Positions 7,204-12,972 of a stretch of 64,000 nt of DNA are shown here, piece by piece. The DNA lies in assembly GCA_003251535.1 (NCBI GenBank), contig QKFD01000108.1, forward strand, positions 62,001 to 126,000, written 5' to 3'. Numbering within the stretch: the stretch's first letter is position 1; the number at the start of each line of letters is the position of its first letter. The position numbers and the translations under genes are program-made. This DNA is from Chromatiales bacterium. GTDB lineage: Bacteria > Pseudomonadota > Gammaproteobacteria > Thiohalomonadales > Thiohalomonadaceae. A model generated the notes under the pieces. That model worked only from the letters and a program-made list of their open reading frames with translations. It had not been told where the DNA came from and did not search any database.

Positions 7204-8274
7204 TCAGCCACGGCCCACCCCCTTGCGCGGCCGGCCGCGGCCACGCCTCACCGGCTCGGCGCCGGCGCGGATATCGGCCCGGGCCGCCGACTGGGCCCGA
7301 TGCTGGGAGAGCAGTACCTCGCGGGTGGTCATTGCCTGCACCACCTCTGCATTGCTGAACGGGATCAGGATGGTGTCGTCGCCCTCGACGACGTCGGGTT
7401 CCAGTCGCTCAGCGGCCTCGCCCATCACCCGGTTGGCGCGGGCGGTCACCGCGCGCAGCTGCGCCCACAGCGCGCCGGCACCGCCTCGGTACTCGGCATC
7501 CGAATCGGGCTGCTGCTGTATCCACCGCTCCAGGAGTCGATGCAGCTCGTCGATGGCGAGGAGCGCCTGCTCGGCCAGCGCCGCCGACTCCATGCGCACT
7601 TCGGCCACAATGGACGGCCAGGGGGACGGCTCGCGTTGGGTACTCTGCTGGCGCCGCAGGTCGAGCAGCTCCATCTCGCTCTGCTCCAGGAGGTGTTTGG
7701 TGCGGTTCAGTTCCTCCTCGAACTCCTTCCGTGCGTCGGACCGCTCGGCGTCCCGAATCCTCTCCTGCAGATCTCTGTAAGAGAGCGACGGCAGGGCATC
7801 CAACGTGATGCCGTGGACCTCTTCGCCCTCCACAAGCGAGGCGAACTCAGGAGCTGGTAGACGACGCAACACGAGCAGCTTGGTCTGATCGATCTGGAGC
7901 AGGGCGTTGACCAAGGCACCGCCGCCCGCCTGTGCGGCTTGCTCCAGGACCTCATAGACCCCTTTGTAGTTGTAGAGCGTCGACGGGTGTGCACCGATAC
8001 GGCGCGCCTCGTCGACAATGAACGGACGCCCCCCGAGGTCGTGCGCTTGCGCAAGATTCCACCCAGCCAGCGCGGCGTGGGCAGCACCCTTCTGCATGTG
8101 CCGCAGAAACGCCTGGAAGTAGGCGGCCGGGTCATTGGATGGGGCCTCTGGGGCCGCCTCATCCATCTGCTGCATGATGTGGGAGAGCCACGACGGCGGC
8201 GTGCGCTGCACCAGCGCTCCGCCGTCGTGTTCTGGGATGGTCATCCCAGTGGTGGGTTTCTTCTTGGTCGCCAT
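7204..8274 (-). CDS. Coiled-coil DNA-binding protein with C-terminal AT-hook
   Basis: A 356-residue protein. Residues about 55-115 resemble DUF3102/KfrA-like helical DNA-binding regions (AALAGWNLAQAHDLGG, then ARRIGAHPSTLYNYK, an HTH-like segment). Residues about 170-215 form a coiled coil, and the C-terminus carries RRGRGRPRKG, a textbook AT-hook core (GRP flanked by basic residues). Its position directly upstream of the transposase genes suggests a DNA-architecture or regulatory role in transposition, but this is inference. The family name is uncertain. Confidence 0.6.
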   Translation of the reverse strand: MATKKKPTTGMTIPEHDGGALVQRTPPSWLSHIMQQMDEAAPEAPSNDPAAYFQAFLRHMQKGAAHAALAGWNLAQAHDLGGRPFIVDEARRIGAHPSTLYNYKGVYEVLEQAAQAGGGALVNALLQIDQTKLLVLRRLPAPEFASLVEGEEVHGITLDALPSLSYRDLQERIRDAERSDARKEFEEELNRTKHLLEQSEMELLDLRRQQSTQREPSPWPSIVAEVRMESAALAEQALLAIDELHRLLERWIQQQPDSDAEYRGGAGALWAQLRAVTARANRVMGEAAERLEPDVVEGDDTILIPFSNAEVVQAMTTREVLLSQHRAQSAARADIRAGAEPVRRGRGRPRKGVGRG

Positions 8275-8295
8275 CTTTCGTATTCCATTGGTTGT

Positions 8296-8766
8296 TTAGC
8301 CGCCGAGGCGGCGCTTCAGTTCACGCTCGCGCCGGCCCAGTTGCACCCGGGCCGACACGGTCTGCCCCAACTCGGTTGCCAGCGTCTCCGCCTCGTCGAT
8401 GGTCACCAGGCCAAGGGCTCTGGTGATCACCTCCACCGGATCGGCCACACCGCAGGCCCACACCACCGCCGGCAGGAGCGCAGCTGGGATGCGGTGGAAC
8501 TCCTTGGATTCGGCGCACCAGGCATCCAGCTGTCGCTTGGTGATCCGCTGCCCCTCCGGCAGGCACAAGTTCATCCGCTCCACCACCCGCTCCCGCGAGA
8601 GGCCGCGCTTCTTGGCCTCCCGCAGGGCGTACCGCAACGCGCCCAGCAGCTCGGCTTCGATGTCCAGGTCCGGGGCGTTCTCCTGCTCCAGCGTCGGGAC
8701 ATGCCCGGCCACTTGCTGGAAAAGATCCGGCTGGTTGCTGGATAAAATTGGGGGACGCTTAGCCAC
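8296..8766 (-). CDS. Conserved Mu-like early protein of unknown function
   Basis: A 156-residue helical protein. A segment at about residues 52-80 (KKRGLSRERVVERMNLCLPEGQRITKRQLDAWC) reads like a helix-turn-helix and is typical of a conserved protein ahead of the transposase in Mu-like prophages. GTG at 8766 is preferred: a G-rich stretch (AAGGGGGGG) sits just upstream, and longer reading covers the divergent promoter region. It is the first gene of the transposase segment, transcribed away from the plus-strand gene at 8836. Confidence 0.65.
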   Translation of the reverse strand: MAKRPPILSSNQPDLFQQVAGHVPTLEQENAPDLDIEAELLGALRYALREAKKRGLSRERVVERMNLCLPEGQRITKRQLDAWCAESKEFHRIPAALLPAVVWACGVADPVEVITRALGLVTIDEAETLATELGQTVSARVQLGRRERELKRRLGG

Positions 8767-8835
8767 TGATTTACCCCCCCTTCCGGGGTACGCTGTTCCT
8801 GGCGTACACCACCCGCACACACCAGGAGGTCAACG
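8767..8835. promoter_or_regulatory. Divergent intergenic region with two inverted repeats
   Basis: This short region separates the leftward transposase segment from a rightward gene. It holds two dyads, TACCCC...GGGGTA (8772-8790) and GTACGC...GCGTAC (8788-8807), which overlap by three bases, and a strong AGGAGGT ribosome site for the rightward gene. They are candidate operators for a promoter pair; no clear -35/-10 set can be named. Confidence 0.4.
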
Positions 8836-9294
8836 ATGAATACGCACACCCAAGCGCCCGGCGGAAGGCGGCTCTCTTTCTATGACGATCTGACCCGCGA
8901 CCTGATAGCCGAGCTGACGGAAGCAGAAGTGCGGCGGCTACACACCAAACTGCAAACGCTAGGGCGCGACCAATGGTGGGATTGGCTGCAAGACCACCTA
9001 GAAGATATCGAGCGATATATCGCCAACTCCCCGCGCGATCGGAAAAAGCTGCTAGCGAAGGCCGAAGACGGATTGCTGCTGAAGTACGGTGCGATCTGGA
9101 CGGCCCAGCTGCCGGCGGTGGTTGACCCGTGGTTCCACGATCCCTGTCTCCAGGGGGAGCTGAACGATCCGGTGACCCGGGCTGCCCGTTCGCGTCTCCT
9201 TGCGGAGAGCCTGTTTGCGGAGATTGATGAGTGGCCGTTCGATGAGCCGCCTCTTCCGAATCCTTTCTCCGCGTCAGATCAGCCCGGCGCTTAG
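8836..9294 (+). CDS. Plus-strand cargo gene inside the early operon, unknown function
   Basis: A 152-residue acidic protein rich in Trp (QWWDWLQDHLEDIERYI at about residues 46-62) with no recognised domain or signal peptide. AGGAGGT nine bases before the ATG makes translation convincing. It is the only rightward gene in the leftward early region and interrupts it, so it is probably a moron (independently acquired and expressed prophage gene). Its base use includes more A/T-ending codons than its neighbours. A role in lysogeny or superinfection defence is possible but unsupported. Confidence 0.65.
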   Translation: MNTHTQAPGGRRLSFYDDLTRDLIAELTEAEVRRLHTKLQTLGRDQWWDWLQDHLEDIERYIANSPRDRKKLLAKAEDGLLLKYGAIWTAQLPAVVDPWFHDPCLQGELNDPVTRAARSRLLAESLFAEIDEWPFDEPPLPNPFSASDQPGA

Positions 9295-9331
9295 CTGCCG
9301 CTTCGGCAATGCGGTTTTCTGGGAGGTAGTA

Positions 9332-9353
9332 ATGCATGGGTCTAATGCCTTTA
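9332..9353. repeat. 22-bp direct repeat, copy 1
   Basis: ATGCAT, three variable bases, then TCTAATGCCTTTA. It matches the copy at 10155-10176 in 20 of 22 positions and lies beyond the 3' end of the membrane-protein gene between them. Confidence 0.7.
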
Positions 9354-9451
9354 GTGGTGATGGAGTGGCTCTCGTCGCGGACCCGCCCATGGCGGCCCAC
9401 GACTGCGCGGCGCAACCGACTCAGGTGCGGCGCCATCGGCCAGCCGCGCAA

Positions 9452-10084
9452 TCAGCGGACGATGGCGAACAGAGGGCGGCGCTCAGCCCCCCGACCCCGC
9501 GGTACCGATGCAGCGGCGGGCAGGACCCGCAGCTCGGCGATGCACAGCACCGCCACCAGCTGGAACAACGACACCGCCATCAGCTGCATCACGATGATCA
9601 CGACCCGCTGCACATCCATCCGCGGCGGCGGCTCGGCCGCGGCGCTCATCAGCCGCGCCCGCTCGGCGCGTGCGGCAGACAGATCGGTACTGGTGGAGGT
9701 GATGAGGCCGTCCCAGCCGCGGCGCGCCTTGGAGTTGGCGCGGTAGGTCGCCAGCTCCAACTCCAGGGCGGCGATCTCGCGGTCGAGCACGGCGCGTCGG
9801 TCCCCCTGTGCAACACCGCCGGCCGCAACTGCCTGCCACTCCGCCACCAACGGCGCGGAGAGCACGTAGAGGGGACCCGCCAGCAACAGCAGGGTGGTGA
9901 TGCCGCCGGCGACGCGGTATGCCCGGCGACGGTCGAACCAGAGCCACAGCGCGGTGCCTTCGAGCAGAACCGAAAAGACCGGGCCGGTGAGGGCATCCAC
10001 CTCGCGCCAGAACTGGATGCTGTGGTACTGGAGCAGCACGATGCAGCCGAGCAGCAGGGCGACGGTGGCGTGGCGCCTATTCAT
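9452..10084 (-). CDS. Early phage membrane protein with four TM segments and coiled coil
   Basis: A 210-residue integral membrane protein. Three hydrophobic segments lie within residues 5-80 (VALLLGCIVLLQYHSIQFW; FSVLLEGTALWLW; ITTLLLLAGPLYVL), a charged coiled coil spans about 95-150, and a fourth segment is near 165-188. The Arg-rich C-terminus is probably cytoplasmic. The ATG at 10084 is the only start placed just ahead of the first membrane segment; its ribosome site is weak. The gene is bracketed by two copies of a 22-bp repeat, which suggests it was inserted as a unit. Function unknown. Confidence 0.65.
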   Translation of the reverse strand: MNRRHATVALLLGCIVLLQYHSIQFWREVDALTGPVFSVLLEGTALWLWFDRRRAYRVAGGITTLLLLAGPLYVLSAPLVAEWQAVAAGGVAQGDRRAVLDREIAALELELATYRANSKARRGWDGLITSTSTDLSAARAERARLMSAAAEPPPRMDVQRVVIIVMQLMAVSLFQLVAVLCIAELRVLPAAASVPRGRGAERRPLFAIVR

Positions 10085-10154
10085 GGGGCCCGCCAGTGCC
10101 GTTTTCTGGCGCTGATTGGGCTGGGGTGGTGGGCTGATACTGACAGGGAGACTT

Positions 10155-10176
10155 ATGCATCGATCTAATGCCTTTA
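10155..10176. repeat. 22-bp direct repeat, copy 2
   Basis: Second copy of the repeat at 9332-9353, with CGA in place of GGG at the variable positions. It lies 71-92 bases upstream of the membrane-protein start, so it could carry a promoter or operator. Confidence 0.7.
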
Positions 10177-10184
10177 AATGGGGG

Positions 10185-10532
10185 TTATGGGTGCTGCGAG
10201 ACGGCTGCTTCCGTGGTCTCGTCCCGCCGCCGGCCCGTGATGCCCTGCCAGGGACGAACCGGGTGGAGCGGGCAGCTTTGGCGGGGGCAGTCGCGCACCC
10301 GGAGCTTGGGGCCGGGATCAGCGTTCTCGCCCGCGCAGTGGAAGCACATCGCTCGGATTGCGGGCTCAAGCGGACGGCGCCCCCTCCCATCGATGTACGG
10401 CCGCACAGGGCGCAACGGGCAGCGCTCTACCGAGCACTCACGGATCAGGGAGGGGGTGTTAACGTTGGCACCGTCACCCATGCAATCGATGCACATGGCG
10501 CGAACGGCTTTGGGACGGCTGCGGGTGCTCAT
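10185..10532 (-). CDS. Zinc-binding phage protein with tandemly duplicated Cys domain
   Basis: A 115-residue protein made of two copies of a Cys motif. Copy 1, about residues 9-44, has AVRAMCIDCMGDG then ECSVERCPLRPVRPY. Copy 2, about 58-95, has AIRAMCFHCAGEN then DCPRQSCPLHPVRPW. Each copy offers four Cys, enough for one zinc ion. Single-copy forms are common in Mu-like and other prophages; function is unknown, with nucleic-acid binding likely. ATG overlap with the preceding gene (ATGA) supports the start. Confidence 0.75.
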   Translation of the reverse strand: MSTRSRPKAVRAMCIDCMGDGANVNTPSLIRECSVERCPLRPVRPYIDGRGRRPLEPAIRAMCFHCAGENADPGPKLRVRDCPRQSCPLHPVRPWQGITGRRRDETTEAAVSQHP

Positions 10533-10810
10533 GCCTGCACCTCTCTATAGATTTCTGGACCGAGCAGCTGGTACAGGGCCAGCTGCCGGTGGACATCGGC
10601 GGCCCAGGCGAGGGCGGCGACATCATCGTCGCTCTCTGCCATGAGGGCGGCGCCGTCGAAGGTGGCGGCGTGGAGGTCGAGGCGCTGCTGTACGGCCTCG
10701 TTGTGATAGGTACCCTGGGGCGGCAGCGTCCACCAGTACGTCAGGATGGACTGCACCCGCGGGCTGATGCAGGGCCAGGATGGCGTTGTGCAAAGGGTCA
10801 CGTCGGTCAT
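10529..10810 (-). CDS. Small early phage protein, unknown
   Basis: A 93-residue, soluble, mostly helical protein (LHAATFDGAALMAESDDDVAALAWAADVHRQLALYQLL). No domain recognised. GGAGGG precedes the ATG, which overlaps the stop of ner, and its own stop overlaps the next gene. It is therefore the second gene of the early operon. Confidence 0.6.
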   Translation of the reverse strand: MTDVTLCTTPSWPCISPRVQSILTYWWTLPPQGTYHNEAVQQRLDLHAATFDGAALMAESDDDVAALAWAADVHRQLALYQLLGPEIYREVQA

Positions 10811-11049
10811 GACGCGGCCCTCCGGCTGTCGAAACGTTTATTCAACCGAGAGGTGTAGCGCCCGTTGGGGAACAGCTCGCTGATGGCGCGCCCGGTCTTG
10901 CGGGCGATGAAGGTAGCGACTGGCCGTGAGGTGGCCTTGCCGTGGATAACCTTGCTGACCAGGCCACGGGAGACCTTGAGATGTTTGGCGACCTTGGCAG
11001 AGGGCCAGCCAGCCTTTACCATCGCCGCGATGATGTCGGCATGATGCAC
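10807..11049 (-). CDS. ner: Ner-like early transcription regulator
   Basis: An 80-residue DNA-binding protein. The HTH runs from HHADIIAAMVKAGWPS through AKVAKHLKVSRGLVSKVI and ends in the Ner/Nlp-like GRAISELFPNGRY. Mu Ner dampens early transcription and represses the repressor promoter during lytic growth. The GTG at 11049 is chosen because AAAGGAGG lies nine bases upstream. It is the first gene of the leftward operon, divergent from the repressor. Its last codons (LNKRFDS) overlap the repeat at 10826-10844, an inverted copy of one beyond the repressor gene. Confidence 0.8.
   Translation of the reverse strand: MHHADIIAAMVKAGWPSAKVAKHLKVSRGLVSKVIHGKATSRPVATFIARKTGRAISELFPNGRYTSRLNKRFDSRRAAS
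10826..10844 (-). repeat. AAACGTTT site A (inverted copy)
   Basis: CTGTCGAAACGTTTATTCA; its exact reverse complement is at 11561-11579. It lies inside the 3' end of ner. The two copies face each other across the genetic switch. Confidence 0.75.
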
Positions 11050-11075
11050 GGGGAGTGCCTCCTTTCGGCATTTGG

Positions 11076-11102
11076 GGCGGTCTGGCAGGACCGCCGTTTT
11101 TT
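11076..11102 (+). terminator. Rho-independent terminator facing the repressor gene
   Basis: GGCGGTC (11076-11082), loop TGGCAG, GACCGCC (11089-11095), then GTTTTTT. It would stop rightward transcription before it reaches the repressor and operators. On the minus strand it forms a hairpin without a U-tract in the ner leader. Confidence 0.7.
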
Positions 11103-11113
11103 GGGTCTGGTAA

Positions 11114-11127
11114 CTCAACAAGTTGAG
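11114..11127. promoter_or_regulatory. Palindrome in switch region, possible Ner site
   Basis: CTCAACAAGTTGAG has perfect 6-bp arms around AA, between ner and the repressor operators. Its sequence differs from the GGACAGAAATGTCC sites, so a second regulator such as Ner may bind it. This is inference. Confidence 0.4.
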
Positions 11128-11141
11128 CTGGGGGTGATTGT

Positions 11142-11159
11142 GGGGACAGAAATGTCCCC
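11142..11159. promoter_or_regulatory. Repressor operator O1 (candidate)
   Basis: GGGGACA-GAAA-TGTCCCC, with perfect 7-bp arms. It matches O2 at 11176-11189 in its core and lies in the ner/repressor intergenic region, as expected for an XRE-type immunity operator. Confidence 0.65.
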
Positions 11160-11170
11160 TGTCAATGGCT

Positions 11171-11533
11171 ATGGAGAACATTTCTGTCCACTCGCGTTTG
11201 CGGGAGGAGAGGACGCGACTTGGGCTCGAACAGAAGACGGTCGCCGCTGCGTGCGATGTTGCGCCGAAGACCGTGAGCCGATGGGAAAGCGCGATCCCTA
11301 TTCCCGCGGACAAGCTGGCGGTACTGGAGCCCCTAGGCTTCGACGTGCTCTATGTGGTGAGTGGGCGGCACGCGGTCGCCGCCGGGGCAAGCGAGCTATG
11401 CCCACGAGACGCCGACGAGGCGCAATGGGTGCGCTATTGGCGGGCGATCCGCCCGGAGGACCGGCGCTTCGTGGTGGTCACGGTGCGGGCCTGGGCCACG
11501 TCGCAGGACAACGCGGGGCAGGACACGGGCTGA
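11171..11533 (+). CDS. XRE-family phage repressor
   Basis: A 120-residue lysogeny regulator with an N-terminal HTH (SRLREERTRLGLEQKTVAAACDVAPKTVSRWE, about residues 7-38), then a short helical tail. It lacks a LexA-like protease domain, so induction is not by the RecA self-cleavage seen in lambda. The start could be ATG 11165 or 11171; both lie between the two operator dyads. O2 covers the first codons, which suggests autoregulation. It is divergent from ner, the standard Mu-type switch. Confidence 0.8.
   Translation: MENISVHSRLREERTRLGLEQKTVAAACDVAPKTVSRWESAIPIPADKLAVLEPLGFDVLYVVSGRHAVAAGASELCPRDADEAQWVRYWRAIRPEDRRFVVVTVRAWATSQDNAGQDTG
11176..11189. promoter_or_regulatory. Repressor operator O2 (candidate)
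   Basis: Reads GGACAGAAATGTTC on the minus strand, one base different from the core of O1. It overlaps codons 2-6 of the repressor gene. The two dyads are centred about 32 bases apart, close to three helical turns. Confidence 0.6.
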
Positions 11534-11536
11534 TTT

Positions 11537-11548
11537 CCAAACGTTTGG
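11537..11548. repeat. AAACGTTT site B (12-bp palindrome)
   Basis: CCAAACGTTTGG, four bases after the repressor stop codon. It shares the AAACGTTT core and a following GACAG with site C, 24 bases downstream. Confidence 0.6.
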
Positions 11549-11560
11549 ACAGGGGCTCGG

Positions 11561-11579
11561 TGAATAAACGTTTCGACAG
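11561..11579 (+). repeat. AAACGTTT site C
   Basis: TGAATAAACGTTTCGACAG, the exact reverse complement of site A at 10826-10844. Together sites A and C bracket ner and the repressor. Confidence 0.75.
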
Positions 11580-11584
11580 TGGCC

Positions 11585-11854
11585 TCAGCGCACCGGGTGC
11601 AGATGGGGCGGGCGGCGGCTGGGTGAGGTGAGCAGCCGCGCGACAGCGGCTTCGTAGGCGCGCAGCTGGTTCTGATCGGCCGTCAGCTCGATGGCTAGCT
11701 TGTACAGCAGCGCAAACTGGTTGGCGACGATTCGCCTGATCTGGTCGTGGTCGGTATCCAAGGCATCATGCAGCGACCAGGACCCAGGGGGCTGCTTGCC
11801 CCCCTTGAGATAAGCCGGTCGCGTCCGTAGGTCGCGGCCGGAAATTGGACCACA
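11585..11854 (-). pseudogene. Gene remnant or small gene with unusual start
   Basis: A stop-to-stop frame on the minus strand reads like protein (IRRIVANQFALLYKLAIELT, then QLRAYEAAVARLL) but has no ATG or GTG; the only usable start is a TTG at 11761 without a good ribosome site. It may be a decayed cargo gene. The rest of 11534-11873 holds sites B and C and, by eye, nothing else. Confidence 0.35.
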
Positions 11855-11873
11855 TCACGAGAGGGAGAGGGAG

Positions 11874-12359
11874 ATGGAGATGAACAAACGGGTTCACGCC
11901 GCCGCCACGGTGGCCCTGGGAGTCGCGCTGTGGAGTTCCGCCCAGGCGGAGATCTACAAATGCACCGTCAACGGTAAGACTGCCTACTCTGAGCGCCCCT
12001 GTGGGGCCGATGCGGAGACGGTACAGATTAAGGTGGCGCCTGTAGATCAGGCTGCAAAGGAGGCCGCCCAGCAGAGGATCAGCGCCCTCGGTACCCGTGT
12101 CCAAGCCGATCAGATCCGCACAAAGATCAGCAGTTTGGAATCTGAGATCAACGCACTCAACCGCAAACGCGAAGCCGATCTCCAACGCATCGCAGCAAAG
12201 AAAACCCGCGCCGCGAACAACCTCGCCGGCGCAACCTGGGAGCAGTCTCTCTCGACCGAAATGGACGCCACCAACAGGAAGTACGACAGTTTGATCAGCT
12301 TGAAGCAGGGCGAACTGGAGCGGACCCGCGAGGAGTTGGCCAGGGTGGAGGGGCAATGA
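11874..12359 (+). CDS. Exported DUF4124-type protein with coiled coil
   Basis: A 161-residue protein with a signal peptide (cleavage likely after SSAQA, about residue 25), then a short DUF4124-like domain (EIYKCTVNGKTAYSERPCG) and a long charged coiled coil (about 60-160). Such envelope proteins are common in Gammaproteobacteria. In the prophage it is a cargo gene expressed rightward between the repressor and the head operon. The purine-rich GAGAGGGAGAGGGAG before the start serves as ribosome site; a second ATG two codons on is equally possible. Confidence 0.7.
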   Translation: MEMNKRVHAAATVALGVALWSSAQAEIYKCTVNGKTAYSERPCGADAETVQIKVAPVDQAAKEAAQQRISALGTRVQADQIRTKISSLESEINALNRKREADLQRIAAKKTRAANNLAGATWEQSLSTEMDATNRKYDSLISLKQGELERTREELARVEGQ

Positions 12360-12403
12360 ATCAGGAGCCACCCATTCATTGGTACGGGGGGATGGGGCGC
12401 AGG

Positions 12404-12613
12404 TCATTCGTCGCCTGGGCGCAGGGTTTCGTACATGAGAGCGAGGGGCACGCGGGCGAACTCAATATCGAGTACCAGGGCGGTCTCTTCGCTGTCCGGC
12501 AGCCCTTCGGGAAGGGTCGCCATCCTCGCCGCCAGCATGTCGAAGCGTTTCCTTGCTTCGGCAAAGAAGAATTTCAGGTCAGTCACCTTCATTTCAGGAA
12601 CGGAGTCGCACAT
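12404..12613 (-). CDS. Small helical phage protein
   Basis: A 69-residue acidic protein with a helical middle (DLKFFFAEARKRFDMLAARM). AGGAGAG lies about nine bases before ATG 12613; an internal ATG at 12592 is an alternative. Its start codon shares the CATG at 12611-12614 with the plus-strand gene, so the two divergent genes have overlapping start codons. Function unknown. Confidence 0.5.
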   Translation of the reverse strand: MCDSVPEMKVTDLKFFFAEARKRFDMLAARMATLPEGLPDSEETALVLDIEFARVPLALMYETLRPGDE

Positions 12614-12839
12614 GGGATTTCACTCTCCTCTCGAAACCACGGACCTTGAGAGCCGCCTCAAGGATCGGATGAACAGGCTGTTGCATGCCGTGCGCGGCCG
12701 GGAGTTGGCTGCGGACGAAGTGGAACTGCACAAGTATCCAGAAGATCACCGGTGGGTTGACTCCCGGTCGGTGCGTCTCGCCGTCGATGAATTCAGCGCG
12801 ATCCTGAAAGAGGTGAAGAAGGCGCTGGGGAAGAGTTGA
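12612..12839 (+). CDS. Small phage protein, unknown
   Basis: A 75-residue charged helical protein (LESRLKDRMNRLLHAVRGRELAADEV is its core, split over two helices). GGAG lies six bases before the ATG. It is divergent from, and shares its start tetranucleotide with, the minus-strand gene. Possibly a pair of cargo genes, but no function is known. Confidence 0.55.
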   Translation: MGFHSPLETTDLESRLKDRMNRLLHAVRGRELAADEVELHKYPEDHRWVDSRSVRLAVDEFSAILKEVKKALGKS

Positions 12840-12919
12840 CTCAATCCGCGTTCACCTCGTCGGCTTGACGGCGCCGCCCAGAAGCCGCCACCCTAAACAA
12901 GCACCGGGGTAATCTCTGC

Positions 12920-12942
12920 GGGGGAAACCTTTCCCCCTCCTC
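12920..12942 (+). promoter_or_regulatory. Candidate Mor-responsive promoter element, right copy
   Basis: GGGGGAA-ACC-TTTCCCCC followed by TCCTC, identical outside the three central bases to the element at 762-784 and in the same orientation relative to the genes it precedes. The dyad is centred about 45 bases before the head-operon ATG. CATCAT at 12961-12966 sits where a -10 would be if transcription starts at that ATG. The ATG has no Shine-Dalgarno sequence. Confidence 0.5.
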
Positions 12943-12972
12943 CCGTCCCCACCCTCACCGCATCATGCGCTC

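Noticed and set aside
8771-9451. Minus-strand frame opposite the gene at 8836
   Set aside because: Its translation is Arg/Ser/Pro-rich and the opposing frame has a strong ribosome site and protein-like sequence.
9332-10168. Plus-strand frames starting MHGSNAF and MHRSNAF within the 22-bp repeats
   Set aside because: Both have ribosome-like sequence, but after the repeat they run antisense through real genes with low-complexity Arg/Gly/Pro translation. The repeat itself is kept as a feature.
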